Positions 34,920 to 44,874 are shown, numbered from the stretch's first letter. The stretch is 64,000 bases of DNA from UBA2421 sp002343075 (GCA_937982565.1 CALJLN010000050.1:62001-126000), one strand, 5' to 3'. Notes: a model not told the origin generated them from the sequence alone. Made by a program: numbers and translations.

Positions 34920-36800
34920 TTGGTTACACTCGCGTATTCCTTGAGATACACCAAGTATTGCATTCTGCTGGCGGTGCTTTCAGGCTGCTCCCCCGACCAT
35001 TATCGTCGGGACGCCGACGCGCAGGTAGGTCGATTGCTAAAGGATCGAACCGAAAAGTCACTTGGCTACACTCCAGAAACTAAGGTGGAAGCGGCTCCGA
35101 CGTCACAGCCATCGCGCGCTGCGTATTCCAAGCTCCCGGCAACCCCACTAACGCCGGCGGGCGTGCCACCGCTTGAACCCATCACCCGCGGGCTGACCGC
35201 CGGGGGAAAGCTCGGGCCGGAACTGCTCTTTGATCCCGAACAGGTGTTGCTCAATACCGAAGACCTTGGTGCCGACACGGCAATCAGCCTGGCCAATGAC
35301 AGGTTCCGCCTCGGCCCTTCAGTCGATCTGATGGCTGCCGATCAGGCGTTTGGACTTTTTGACTCGCTGCAATACGCCATCCAGCACAGCCGTAACTACC
35401 GTGCCCGTACGGAGGATCTATACCTCGCGGCGCTGAGCGTCACCCTGCAGCGCCATTTGTTCACGCCGCGCCCGTTCGCCCAGTCAACCGTCAACTACGA
35501 CGGCGGGCAGCTTGACGCCGACTACCGGTCCGCCTTCAACGTCACCCAGTCTGCAGGTGTTCGCCAGCAGCTTCCCTACGGTGGCGAAGTGGTTGCCGAG
35601 GGGCTGGTCCGGTTTGTGCAGGCGATCAATGACAATAGCGAATCGGGTGAAGATGCGTCGCTCGCCCTTCGCGCGAGCATCCCGCTGCTCCGCGGCGCCG
35701 GCATGGTCAACCTCGAGCCTTTGATCAACTCGGAGCGCCGGCTGGTCTATCAGGTGCGCACGTTCGAGGAGTTTCGGCGCAGTTTTGTGGTGGACATCGC
35801 TTCAGCCTATTTTTCGATCGTCAACGCGCAAAGCCGAATCAATAACAACCTGATTCGTTATACAAACGCAGTCAACCTGGTATTGCGACTCGAGGATCTT
35901 TACGCCGCCGGACGACAAAACTTTCTGCAGGTGCAACAGGCGCGCCAGCAGCGGCTCGACGCTCAAAACCAGCTCATCACGTCGCAGCAGGATTATCAGA
36001 ATCAGTTGGACGACTTTAAGATTCTCCTCGGCATGCCGGTGGAAACCCGGCTCGATGTGGTCGGCGTCGCGCTGCTGGTACCTGTGCCGGATTTGCAGAA
36101 TGTTGACTACATCGCCCTCGCCGAAAAGCATCGACTGTTGCTGCAAACCGCGCGCGATCAGGTGGACGACGCGCAGCGCGGTATCGCAGTTGCCCGGAAC
36201 GGACTGCTTCCGGATCTCGACCTAAGTGCATCCGGCCGAATCACCAACCGCGACAATGAACCCGCAGCCCGGATTGATAGCCGTACAGCGACCTACTCCG
36301 CGGGCGCAACGCTCGACTGGCCGCTCGACCGGCTTCGTGAGCGAAATGACTATCGGGCAGCCCTGATCGATTTTGAGCGGGCGCAGCGCAACCTGATTTC
36401 CACCCGCGACAACATCGCCGCCGACGTCCGAACCGCCGCCCGGGCGGTCGAATCGGCCCTTTTCACGCTCGACATCCAGCGGCGCAGCATCGATCTCGCC
36501 CAGCGGCGCGTGGAATACTCCAACGAGTTGCTGATTCAGGGAAAAGCCCAGGCGCGCGACGTCACCGACTCTCAAAACGCGCTTCTCAACGCCCAGAACA
36601 GTTTCGACCGGGCCAAGGCAGACCTTCAGATTCAGATTCTCCGGCTCCTGCGTGACACCGGAACCCTGCGCGTCGACCCGACCGCGGGCACCCTGGGCAC
36701 GATCATGAAAGGCCCGATTTTTAGCACGGAAACCACGATTTCTGATGAAACCTGGGTGCCCGGGGACGAAGCGAGAAACATTTTGACTCCAACGGGATAG
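34920..36800 (+). CDS. TolC-like outer membrane efflux lipoprotein
   Basis: This 626-residue protein is an outer membrane factor of the TolC family. The start is a TTG at 34920, giving a signal with a lipobox (CILLAVLSGC, Cys23), so it is lipid-anchored like OprM. The long coiled-coil repeats of the two structural halves are present: LYAAGRQNFLQVQQARQQRL and NELLIQGKAQARDVTDSQNA, each followed by LL-rich helices. A Pro/Thr-rich N-terminal linker of about 80 residues is unusual. The downstream gene is a membrane fusion adaptor 16 bases away, so the two form part of an efflux system. No pump gene follows. Confidence 0.86.
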   Translation: MVTLAYSLRYTKYCILLAVLSGCSPDHYRRDADAQVGRLLKDRTEKSLGYTPETKVEAAPTSQPSRAAYSKLPATPLTPAGVPPLEPITRGLTAGGKLGPELLFDPEQVLLNTEDLGADTAISLANDRFRLGPSVDLMAADQAFGLFDSLQYAIQHSRNYRARTEDLYLAALSVTLQRHLFTPRPFAQSTVNYDGGQLDADYRSAFNVTQSAGVRQQLPYGGEVVAEGLVRFVQAINDNSESGEDASLALRASIPLLRGAGMVNLEPLINSERRLVYQVRTFEEFRRSFVVDIASAYFSIVNAQSRINNNLIRYTNAVNLVLRLEDLYAAGRQNFLQVQQARQQRLDAQNQLITSQQDYQNQLDDFKILLGMPVETRLDVVGVALLVPVPDLQNVDYIALAEKHRLLLQTARDQVDDAQRGIAVARNGLLPDLDLSASGRITNRDNEPAARIDSRTATYSAGATLDWPLDRLRERNDYRAALIDFERAQRNLISTRDNIAADVRTAARAVESALFTLDIQRRSIDLAQRRVEYSNELLIQGKAQARDVTDSQNALLNAQNSFDRAKADLQIQILRLLRDTGTLRVDPTAGTLGTIMKGPIFSTETTISDETWVPGDEARNILTPTG

Positions 36801-36816
36801 AATACGCACAGGCTCT

Positions 36817-38673
36817 ATGACTCAAATTGCGATCTCCACCCATTCTCGCCTTCAGAGGCGGCTCATGCCTTGGGGCATTACCGCTGCGATTATCGTCGTT
36901 TTGCTGATCGCCGCGGCGCTTTTGGCGCGCGGGCGTGGCTCGTCAGGGGGGCCGGTTTCGGCGCAGTATCATCGGGTCGCCCCGATGGACCTGGAAGTGA
37001 AGTTCATCAAAGATGGTGAGTTACAGGCCGTCAACAATCTGGAGATTGCCAGCGAGGTGGAAGGCCAGACGGTTGTGCAGACGATCGTGAAAGAAGGGGC
37101 CACCGTCAAGCGCGGCGATGTCCTGGTCACACTCGATTCGGCCAGCATCCGGCAGAAGATTGAAGACACGACCATCGAGATCCAAAAAGCCGACGCCGAT
37201 CTGACCAACGCGCGTGAGTTGAAGGACATTCAGGAGAGCAAGAACGCCGCCGATTTTGAAGCAGCGGAGGTCTCGCTCGCTCTAGCCGAGCTTGATTTGC
37301 GCGATTACGAAGAGGCCGCCTATCCGCAGCAGCTTGCCAACACGCGCACCGATCTAGAAATGGCGGAGATCGATCTTAAGAACCGCCGGGAAGACCTCGG
37401 GCAGACCAGAAATTTGTTTGCCAAGGGTTTTGTCACCGCGGCCGACGTGAAGAAGGCTGAACTTGAGGTGACCAAGGCGGAAAACGCCGTTTCCAAGGCG
37501 CAGACAGCTTTGCGTCGGCTGATGGATTACACACACGCTTCCGACCTCGCCGCCAAGCGCAATGCGCTGAGCCAGGCCGAGCAAAAGCTTCAGCGGGTGA
37601 AGCGAGAGAATGCCGCGCAAATGTCGCAGCGAAATGCCGACGTTAATGCCAAACAGACCAATCTCGCGATCATCAACCGCAGAATGGACCGGCTGCAGGA
37701 ACAGCTCGATGCCTGCACAATCAACGCGCCGACCGACGGCATGGTGGTCTACGCCACCAGCAACGACCGCAACGCACAGAACCCGATTCAGGAAGGCGCG
37801 ACCGTCCGCGAGCGCCAGGCAATTCTTCGATTGCCTGACACGACTTCGATGAAGGCGGTCGTCCGCGCGCAAGAAGCCCAAGTGCCCCGCCTCCGGGAAG
37901 GCCAGCGGGCACTTGTGCGGGTAGTGGGCATCGCCGAGCCGATCCCGGCGACACTCAGCAAGATCAGCATCCTCGCCGACTCCGGCGGGCGCTGGTGGAA
38001 TCCCGATACCAAGGAGTTTCCGGTTGATCTGGTGCTCGACCGGACAATCGATGGCCTCAAGCCCGGCATGGGCGCGATGGTCGAAGTTTTAATCAGTCGC
38101 GCAGAGCAGGTGTTGGCGGTGCCGCTGGGTACGATCTACTCTGTGGGAAATCGCACGTTTGTGTTCGCGCGCCAGGGGAATGAGCACAAACCGATCGAAA
38201 TCAAAGTGGGCATGACAAGCGAGACGCACGCACAAATCGCCTCCGGGCTGACAGGCGGAGAGGATGTGCTGCTGCTGGAGAGAGGCCAAGGCCAGCAATT
38301 GCTTGAACGCGCCGGTATCAAGATCGAACCCGCAACCCGGCCGTCAGGGTCATTCGATCGCCCGGGGGCTCTCAATGGCGAGCGGCAAGGCGAGCGAGGC
38401 GGCGATCGCGGCGCGCCCGGCGGGGCAAACGGTGATCGACCCCGCCGAAACCGTGGCGAAGGCACCGGCGGACCCCAGGGTCCCGGCAGCGACCCACAGA
38501 ACCGCGGTGACACCAACGGCGGCGCCAGCAACGGCTCCGCTAGCGGTACTGAAACTAAGGCAACCGGGGAAGCAAGCCGCGACCCCGCTGCCACTGGTGA
38601 TCGCACCGAGCGCCCCCGTCGCCCGCGCCCCGAACCGACAAATGGCGAAGCGCCATCGCCGGCCGGTAAGTAG
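36817..38673 (+). CDS. HlyD-like efflux adaptor with Arg/Gly/Pro-rich tail
   Basis: This 618-residue protein is a periplasmic membrane-fusion adaptor. A membrane helix (WGITAAIIVVLLIAAALLA) is followed by the lipoyl half-motif IVKEGATVKRGDVLVTLDS, a long helical hairpin (residues of about 120-290, EIQKADADLTNARELKD) and the second lipoyl half (CTINAPTDGMVVYATSN). The beta-barrel and membrane-proximal domains end near residue 510. The last 110 residues are low-complexity (ERQGERGGDRGAPGGANGD, RPRRPRPEPTNGEAP) and probably disordered. The adaptor is paired with the TolC-like lipoprotein gene, but no inner-membrane ABC or RND pump is present in this window. Confidence 0.88.
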   Translation: MTQIAISTHSRLQRRLMPWGITAAIIVVLLIAAALLARGRGSSGGPVSAQYHRVAPMDLEVKFIKDGELQAVNNLEIASEVEGQTVVQTIVKEGATVKRGDVLVTLDSASIRQKIEDTTIEIQKADADLTNARELKDIQESKNAADFEAAEVSLALAELDLRDYEEAAYPQQLANTRTDLEMAEIDLKNRREDLGQTRNLFAKGFVTAADVKKAELEVTKAENAVSKAQTALRRLMDYTHASDLAAKRNALSQAEQKLQRVKRENAAQMSQRNADVNAKQTNLAIINRRMDRLQEQLDACTINAPTDGMVVYATSNDRNAQNPIQEGATVRERQAILRLPDTTSMKAVVRAQEAQVPRLREGQRALVRVVGIAEPIPATLSKISILADSGGRWWNPDTKEFPVDLVLDRTIDGLKPGMGAMVEVLISRAEQVLAVPLGTIYSVGNRTFVFARQGNEHKPIEIKVGMTSETHAQIASGLTGGEDVLLLERGQGQQLLERAGIKIEPATRPSGSFDRPGALNGERQGERGGDRGAPGGANGDRPRRNRGEGTGGPQGPGSDPQNRGDTNGGASNGSASGTETKATGEASRDPAATGDRTERPRRPRPEPTNGEAPSPAGK

Positions 38674-38788
38674 AACGCCGTACAGCGCAGTGCTTTTCGG
38701 CTGTGTTGCCTCCGTAGGTACCAGAATTCGCCGAAATTCTAACGCCCCCGCCGTTTCCTTTTTTGGGTTGCACACTATCGTTACACAT

Positions 38789-39718
38789 GTGAGTAAACCA
38801 CAACTCGGACGGTTCGTCAGGCCAGTAATCAAGCGAGCCATCAACCCCTTCACTCTCGCTACCGCTGCGCGACTGCAATGGCAGCGGCAACCTTCCAAGA
38901 ATCGCCTGGATGATGCCCAGCTCGAGCTTTATTCCAAGGTTCTCCCGGGCGAGTTTCTCCATTACGGCTATTTTGATGACGTCGATCGACAGCCGGGCGA
39001 TATCTCGCTGAATGAGATTGTCGAAGCCCAGAAGCGATACACAGAGTTGCTGGTCAATCTAGCCAACCCTGACAAGAGCCGGCCCGTACTGGATGTGGGC
39101 TGCGGCGTGGGTGGCATGATTCGTCTGCTGCACGACCGCGGGTTTTCGCCAGTCGCGCTCAGCCCGGCGCGCGGCCAGGTGGCCCACGTTGAAAGCAAGT
39201 TTCCCGGCACGCCGACCGTCTGCAGCAAGTTTGAAGACCTCGAAATCGAGGCGCACCGTCAGAAGTACGCGACGGTGTTCACGTCCGAGTCGCTGCAATA
39301 CCTGCGGCTGCCGCGCGCGCTTCCGGTGATGCGCGAGATTCTCATGCCCGGCGGCACTTGGGCCGCCTGCGACTTCTTCAATCGCACCCCTGGCCATCCT
39401 TCCCGACGGCTTCCTGCATGGCCCGATTTCTGTCAGCTCATGAAGGAGCAAGGCTGGACCATCACCTATCAGCAGGACATCACGAGCAACATCATTCCCA
39501 CCCTTCGGTACATTTACATGTGGGCCACGCGGCTCGGCCCGCCGGTCATTCAATACATGCAGCTCAAGCTGCAGCGAAAGCACCCGGGCTTGCACCATTT
39601 GCTCGCGGGCGTCGGCCCGGTGATCGATCAGACCGTTGACGAAAATCTGCAAAACATCTGCCCGACACATTTCCGCGAGAACAAGCAATACATGCTGTTT
39701 ACGCTGCAGCGCGCCTAG
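38789..39718 (+). CDS. SAM-dependent methyltransferase
   Basis: This 309-residue protein is a class I methyltransferase. The SAM motif VLDVGCGVGGMIRLLHDRGF is followed by PVALSP and a later MREILMPGGTWAACDFF. I chose the GTG at 38789 because the frame upstream overlaps the Arg/Gly-rich tail of the adaptor gene and shows no methyltransferase similarity. The N-terminal part (PGEFLHYGYFDDVDRQPG) is reminiscent of small-molecule methyltransferases of the tocopherol/phosphoethanolamine type. The next gene starts 9 bases downstream. The substrate is unknown. Confidence 0.8.
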   Translation: MSKPQLGRFVRPVIKRAINPFTLATAARLQWQRQPSKNRLDDAQLELYSKVLPGEFLHYGYFDDVDRQPGDISLNEIVEAQKRYTELLVNLANPDKSRPVLDVGCGVGGMIRLLHDRGFSPVALSPARGQVAHVESKFPGTPTVCSKFEDLEIEAHRQKYATVFTSESLQYLRLPRALPVMREILMPGGTWAACDFFNRTPGHPSRRLPAWPDFCQLMKEQGWTITYQQDITSNIIPTLRYIYMWATRLGPPVIQYMQLKLQRKHPGLHHLLAGVGPVIDQTVDENLQNICPTHFRENKQYMLFTLQRA

Positions 39719-39727
39719 AATGGGCGA

Positions 39728-40279
39728 ATGTCACTTATCTCGATGCTTGAGCATCCGATCGAGGGAATCAACCTCTCAAGTGCAACTCTTCAAGATGAAC
39801 TCGGCACCGGGCCGACTCTGGTCGTCTTTCTGCGCCATCTCGGGTGCATCTTCTGCCGTGAGATGGTGCGCGATGTGCGGAGCGCGATCGAAGCTGATTC
39901 GGCCTACCCGCCGGTGTTGTTTTTCTATCAGGGCACCGTGGCAGATGGACGCGAGTTCTTCGCAAGATACTTTCCGGGTGCGCGGGCAGTGGCTGACCTC
40001 GACCGAAAGTTTTATGCCGCGGCTGGGGTGCGGCAGGCCCCGGTCGTTCAACTCCTCTCGCCCCGGCTGATGATCAGCGCCGTGCGTGCCACGGTGAAGG
40101 GAAACACGCAGCGGATTGGCCGCGTAACTGGCGACCCAATGACCATGCCAGCGGTGATGGTTTTTCAGCACGGACAGATCATCTGGCAACACGAGTTCAA
40201 ACACGCCGGCGATCATCCCCAGTTTGCAACGATCCCGGAAATCATCCGGCGAGCGGCATCGCCCGAGACGCCGCATTGA
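39728..40279 (+). CDS. AhpC/TSA-like (PF13911-type) thioredoxin-fold protein
   Basis: This 183-residue protein belongs to the AhpC/TSA_2 or SelL-like group. The redox motif is FLRHLGCIFCREM, with Cys40 and Cys43 in a CxxC. A thioredoxin fold continues through VLFFYQGTVADGREFF and QAPVVQLL, and a cis-Pro loop is likely near PAVMVFQHGQIIWQH. These proteins are poorly characterised but probably reduce peroxides or disulfides. The tight spacing to the methyltransferase gene suggests one transcript. Confidence 0.8.
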   Translation: MSLISMLEHPIEGINLSSATLQDELGTGPTLVVFLRHLGCIFCREMVRDVRSAIEADSAYPPVLFFYQGTVADGREFFARYFPGARAVADLDRKFYAAAGVRQAPVVQLLSPRLMISAVRATVKGNTQRIGRVTGDPMTMPAVMVFQHGQIIWQHEFKHAGDHPQFATIPEIIRRAASPETPH

Positions 40280-40288
40280 CACGCATCA

Positions 40289-43200
40289 TCAACGATCGCG
40301 CCGGCGCACGCGGCCCACAAGACCGGCGGCCAGCATCGCCATCACGCCAGCCATCCCGGGCTCTGGTACCGCCGCTCGAGCAACGTCGGAGGGAAGCGTG
40401 AATCCGAAATTAGCTGCCAGCGCAGTAAAGTCATCGAGATTGGTCGCGCCATTGTAGTTGAAGTCGCCGCTGGTCCACGTCGTAGCCGGTGCGCCAAAGC
40501 TTGCAGCGAGGGCGGTGAAGTCGTCCAGATTCACCGAGCCATCGAGGTTGGCATCGCCAGCGAAGGTGTAGCGAATGAGGACCGACGTGTCGTCGACCAT
40601 CTGCCCGCTAAACAGATGCGATCCCGCACCGAGCGCGACTGCCGTTTCGCCGTAGCCGAGCGCCGTGCCGGGAGTGCCAAGCACCGCTTCGCTGATGATG
40701 CCCGGGCCGGCCCAGGTTCCACCGGCATATCCGCTGGCAATCGCCGCCTGAACGGTTGCCAGGGGTGACGCGTCGGTGTAGTCGTAAACTAAGTCATTCT
40801 CTCCGAGATCCAACTGAACATTTCCGGTAAGTGGAACCACTAGCGATGTGACATTGCTCGTGCGATCGTTGCTGCGCGCACCCGCCACAGCCACCTTTCC
40901 CGTTGCAATCGCCAGCCCTCCGCCGCGAACGCGTTCGATCGAGAGCACGCCGTTGCCGGTTTTGGTGAGCAACTGCCCCGCGGCGACATCGACCGGGCCG
41001 GTCTTGAGTGAGCTGCCGATCGTCACATTGGCCAGCGCGCTGGCGGGCACGGAAACCGTCGCCACGCTGTTGGCACCGCCGATGCTGTAAAGCGCACCCT
41101 GCGCCGCAACCCCCATTCCCCGGATCGTCACCGGTTCGGCGGTGAGCGCGCCATTGAGTTCGAGCGCTGCACCGTCGGCAACAAGCGTCGGCGATTGGGG
41201 CGTACCCAATGCGTTGGCATGTGCGGCCCGGAGTGTGCCGGCATTGATGGTGCCAGTACCTGAGAAGATATTGTTCCCGCTCAGCACAAGAGTGCCCGGC
41301 CCCGCCTTGGTAAACCCGCCGGTGTGCACCACCCCGGCGTAAGTCGTGAGGCTGGCATTGTTGATGACATGGGTGAAGCTCCCGCTGAGATTGATACTCC
41401 CGGTAAAGGTCAGATCCTGTGAACCGGCGATTGTCCAATAGGTAGCACTGAATGCGAGGCTAACGGTCGGATTGGAAATCGTCCGGGGCGCGCCGACGGC
41501 TAGAATTGTTGGCGTACCGCTGGTCTGTACGGTCTTGATCAAGCCACCGTTGCCGAATGCGGTATCCGACGCCACTTCCCAGGTAGCGGCCGTCATCTCC
41601 ACGCCGCCCACGAAACTGTTATTGCCAGCGAGGCGAATCGTGCCGGCGCCCGTTGCGGCATCGGTCACCGGCCCGCCGTTACCCCCGATATCGCCGGCAA
41701 GAACCAGCGTGCTCCCTGCAGTGCCGGTAAGACCCAGCGGCGAACCATCGAGCATGATGTCTCCGTTCATTGTAAACGTGCTCGCGGTGGCTACGCCGAA
41801 TCCCGGAATGGTGGCCGAGTTGCCTGTTGCGATGCGTCCGGAGACGACCAGATCTCGCTCGAAGCTTGCCGGGCCTACGCCGGCGTAGACGATCCGCGCG
41901 GTTGTGTTGCCCGTTCCTACGCCTGCTGGCGAAAGCACGACAGCGGAGGTGTCGCTGCCGAAGGGACCATTCCCAGTCGCGGGCACGGCGCTGACAAATG
42001 CCGCCGTCCCTCCGGCGATGGTCGTGGTGCCAGTGTAGTCATTCGCGGCACTCAGCGTGGCGACGCCCGATCCCAGCTTGGTCAGTCCGCCGGAGCCGCG
42101 GAGCGCGCCGGCAAATGTGACCGACGCCGGTGCCTGAATGACGAACTCACTCGTTCCCGAATCTAGCGGCGCGGCGATGCTCGCGCCGTTGACGAGACTG
42201 AGAATCGCCCCGCTGTTCACCTTCAATTCACTGGCACCGCCGACGGTCGTGGCGGCGGCAATGGTCAGCGAGTTAATGGCGGTGTCTGCGTTGATCGTTT
42301 GTGTGGTGGTGAGACGCACGTTGTCATCAGTACTGGTGCCGCTGATGATGGCGGTGGCGTGCTCCGTCGCGATGTCCAGCGGTCGAACGCCGTTCGCGCC
42401 GTAGGTGAGCAATGAGTTGGTGGCGGTGTTGAAAGATGCCGTGGCCACGGTGTTTCCGTATGCCCACGGAAGAATGCTGACGCTGGTGGTGCCATCCGCC
42501 CCGCCGCCGCCGACGAGAGACTGGGGGTTGGCGAAAGTCACGCGCGCCCCCGAAGCACTGCCGAGGCCCGTACCGCGAACAAACGCCCCGGCACCGACTG
42601 CGCGGGCGGTTTCACTGAAGGCGAGCGTGGCGTTTTGGCCGGTTCCCGGCGTTACTGTCAGCAGGCTTGTGCCCCGGGCAAAATTGGTCGTTCCAAGTTG
42701 TTCGCTGCTTGCAGCGGATGAGCTTCCGAAGAAAGTGACCGCTGCGCCGTCAAGCGAGACCGCCGCCGCATCGTTCACGCGGTTGGTGAGATTAATCGAA
42801 CCGCTGTTATCGAGCACCAGCGAATCGCGGACACTCAGCGACGATGTGCCTGTCACCGCGCCATTGCCGGCAAACCCGATCGAGCCGGCAAGGATGTTGG
42901 TGGCGCCATTGAAATCGCTGGCAGAAAGCAGATTCAGCCCGCGCGCGCCAGTCTTGTTGAGATCGCCGGCACCGGAGACCCCGCCACTGAATGTGGTAGT
43001 CCCAGTTGTGGTTGCTTCGAACGTCCCACCGCCGGCCAGAAGCGTTATGGCGCGATTGCTTGTCCATGCCGTCGTGGTGACCCGAATAGTGCCGCCGTCC
43101 AAAGTCACGCCGCCGGAAGTGTTGCCGAAACCGGCGTCGCCTATCTGCCGTAACACGAGCACACCGTCGTTGACGGTCGTCCCCCCTGTGTATGTGTTGG

Positions 43201-43669
43201 TGTTCCGCCACAGCGAGACGGTGCCCGGACCGTTCTTCGTCAGCCCTGATGAGCCGGTAATGGGCAGGTCGATCAACTGGCCGAAGGTGGTGATGCTTAG
43301 CCCGTTGATGCTTGGAATCGGTGTGTTGATTGCTGCCGGCCCGGCAAGCGTCAACGTGTTGCCACTGGCGGTTGGAATGCGAAGCTGGTAGGTGATTTGC
43401 GTGCCGAAATCGATGCCGTTGAGTGTGACAGTCGGAGAGTCCTGAAAAACGCTGAGCGGCGCGCTTGTGAATGTGGGAAGCGTGTTAAATGTGGCGGTCC
43501 CTCCGTTATCCGGCACCACCCCTCCGACCCAGTTGCCCGGCGTGCTCCACGAACCACCAGCGGTACCGACGTCGACGGCCCAGGTGGAGCTGGTCTGCGC
43601 GAGGAGGCTTGAGGAGTAGCTTGCGGCAAGTACCGACAGCGCGACGATTTTTGCTTGACGACGAGTCAT
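40289..43669 (-). CDS. PEP-CTERM autotransporter-strand-repeat protein with dockerin-like loops
   Basis: This 1126-residue protein is exported by a signal peptide (MTRRQAKIVALSVLAASYSS, then LLAQ). The body is a long beta-helix of autotransporter-associated strand repeats (GGTTVNDGVLVLRQ, TGTTTIAGGTAAFVS, SGTGTINAGTLRAAHA). Near the C-terminus two dockerin-like calcium loops occur (GDANLDGSVNLDDFTALAAS, GDFNYNGATNLDDFTALAAN). The end is a PEP-CTERM tail: VPEPGMAGVMAMLAAGLVG then RVRRRDR, the signal for exosortase sorting. I chose the ATG at 43669; a further 172 upstream codons are open but overlap the next gene and read as noise. No exosortase is in this window. Confidence 0.9.
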   Translation of the reverse strand: MTRRQAKIVALSVLAASYSSSLLAQTSSTWAVDVGTAGGSWSTPGNWVGGVVPDNGGTATFNTLPTFTSAPLSVFQDSPTVTLNGIDFGTQITYQLRIPTASGNTLTLAGPAAINTPIPSINGLSITTFGQLIDLPITGSSGLTKNGPGTVSLWRNTNTYTGGTTVNDGVLVLRQIGDAGFGNTSGGVTLDGGTIRVTTTAWTSNRAITLLAGGGTFEATTTGTTTFSGGVSGAGDLNKTGARGLNLLSASDFNGATNILAGSIGFAGNGAVTGTSSLSVRDSLVLDNSGSINLTNRVNDAAAVSLDGAAVTFFGSSSAASSEQLGTTNFARGTSLLTVTPGTGQNATLAFSETARAVGAGAFVRGTGLGSASGARVTFANPQSLVGGGGADGTTSVSILPWAYGNTVATASFNTATNSLLTYGANGVRPLDIATEHATAIISGTSTDDNVRLTTTQTINADTAINSLTIAAATTVGGASELKVNSGAILSLVNGASIAAPLDSGTSEFVIQAPASVTFAGALRGSGGLTKLGSGVATLSAANDYTGTTTIAGGTAAFVSAVPATGNGPFGSDTSAVVLSPAGVGTGNTTARIVYAGVGPASFERDLVVSGRIATGNSATIPGFGVATASTFTMNGDIMLDGSPLGLTGTAGSTLVLAGDIGGNGGPVTDAATGAGTIRLAGNNSFVGGVEMTAATWEVASDTAFGNGGLIKTVQTSGTPTILAVGAPRTISNPTVSLAFSATYWTIAGSQDLTFTGSINLSGSFTHVINNASLTTYAGVVHTGGFTKAGPGTLVLSGNNIFSGTGTINAGTLRAAHANALGTPQSPTLVADGAALELNGALTAEPVTIRGMGVAAQGALYSIGGANSVATVSVPASALANVTIGSSLKTGPVDVAAGQLLTKTGNGVLSIERVRGGGLAIATGKVAVAGARSNDRTSNVTSLVVPLTGNVQLDLGENDLVYDYTDASPLATVQAAIASGYAGGTWAGPGIISEAVLGTPGTALGYGETAVALGAGSHLFSGQMVDDTSVLIRYTFAGDANLDGSVNLDDFTALAASFGAPATTWTSGDFNYNGATNLDDFTALAANFGFTLPSDVARAAVPEPGMAGVMAMLAAGLVGRVRRRDR

Positions 43670-44088
43670 GGATCCAGCTCCAAAAGTAGGTGGCGAAGCA
43701 GCCTTTGTTCGGCAACGCGCGAACAATCTCCCAGCCGCTTCGCAGTCTCGAAAGCTTGAAAATAAACGAGCAAAACCGGACACCCCCGAACCCGGCTCAC
43801 TCCCATCCACCTCGAACCATAGCAGAACCTCGCTCAGGGAGGCAAGTAAATTTCCCTCGCCACAATCTACTCCTGAGAAGTCATCGTCCCTCGTTCCAAC
43901 CACCGAAATCGTCTTCACCCATCCGCCCTTGTTGCGCAAAGAGTGTGCCACCTGCGCAGCGCGGGCGGTAGAAGTGGCTATTGGGAGCGATTTCAAGGGA
44001 AAAAACTGTTGAAGATTCCCGGAATCCACAAAACGCGCGCTGCGCCCCACGAAGGCTTTGGGAGCGACCGATGGGGACTGAGATGCGG
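43670..44088. other. Intergenic region of 419 bases, 5' leader of the PEP-CTERM gene
   Basis: The stretch is open on the minus strand but has no recognisable protein similarity. It contains the nested stem structure listed separately just before the PEP-CTERM gene start. I see no other gene or repeat in it. Confidence 0.55.
43693..43743 (-). ncRNA. Candidate structured 5' leader with nested stems
   Basis: In the leader of the PEP-CTERM gene, GCGAAGC (43693-43699) pairs perfectly with GCTTCGC (43737-43743). Inside them TTGTTCG (43705-43711) pairs perfectly with CGAACAA (43720-43726) around an 8-base loop. The internal loops are asymmetric (5 and 10 bases). The structure ends 23 bases before the ATG, near a GGAG ribosome site, which would suit translational control. 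I match it to no known riboswitch class. Confidence 0.4.
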
Positions 44089-44874
44089 TTAGAATTCGTC
44101 GTCGGCTTTCTGAAGATAGACGAAGAAGCACATGCGTTCTTCCCCACCGAGCATGCCGCGTAGGCTGAAGAGCTTGAAGAACCACGCGCGATCTCGCTCG
44201 GAGGGCGAGTCGCCGGGCGCGGATGCCTCGCCGACGATCTCCGAAGGCTCGACATTCATGATGAAGCTCAAATGCAGGATATCCATCTCGTCGGCTGCCT
44301 GCGTTGAGAGCACGCTGACCGACGATTTCCTTACTAACTCTCGTAGATATCGCTCAGACATGTTGATCGTGACCGCATCGAGCGCATCGAGAAAATCGGT
44401 GGTGGCGGCATCCTGCTTCCACCCGTGCGACTGGCGCTCTTCCTCACGATACTGCTTGAGCGCGGCATCGAAATGCGCCTGCAATCGTTCGTAAAACTGC
44501 TCCACCTCTGCCCCGGCGAGCCAACGGACGATCATCACCTCACCCGGGCGGCAGTGAATATGGTAATCATTGGTCCCCACTCCTTCCCCGTCGCAACAGG
44601 AGAGCATTGCCAGCACCTGTGCGGCCGAGTCGGGCTTGAGCAGCGGGCTTTCGGGCGACTTGGCCTTCTCCAGCCTGCCGATGGTTCGCTGAATGTTCCG
44701 GGCAAGCTCAGCATCCAACCCCGGCCGGAGGGACGCGTCAAACTTACGAACCCCCTCCAGCACCGCACACAGTTCGGCATGCATGCGAAATTCATCAGCC
44801 TTCTCCGCGGCGCGCTGTTTGGGTGATTGCGCCTTTTCGGTCGGGGCATCCTCTTCGTTGGGTTCATCGAACAT
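44089..44874 (-). CDS. Hypothetical cytoplasmic protein
   Basis: This 261-residue soluble protein has no signal or membrane segment. It is helical and charged (EKAQSPKQRAAEKADEFRMH, YERLQAHFDAALKQYREEER), with a central segment YHIHCRPGEVMIVRWLAGAE. I see no catalytic motif and do not recognise the family. It is divergent from rlmN across 97 bases. Its downstream neighbour is the PEP-CTERM gene, after a long leader. Confidence 0.6.
   Translation of the reverse strand: MFDEPNEEDAPTEKAQSPKQRAAEKADEFRMHAELCAVLEGVRKFDASLRPGLDAELARNIQRTIGRLEKAKSPESPLLKPDSAAQVLAMLSCCDGEGVGTNDYHIHCRPGEVMIVRWLAGAEVEQFYERLQAHFDAALKQYREEERQSHGWKQDAATTDFLDALDAVTINMSERYLRELVRKSSVSVLSTQAADEMDILHLSFIMNVEPSEIVGEASAPGDSPSERDRAWFFKLFSLRGMLGGEERMCFFVYLQKADDEF

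Noticed and set aside
38264..38788. An N-terminal extension of the methyltransferase
   Set aside because: It runs in another frame through the adaptor gene's low-complexity tail and shows no methyltransferase similarity.
43670..44185. A 172-codon N-terminal extension of the PEP-CTERM protein
   Set aside because: It overlaps the end of the next gene, lacks similarity to any surface domain, and the internal ATG at 43669 gives a clean signal peptide.
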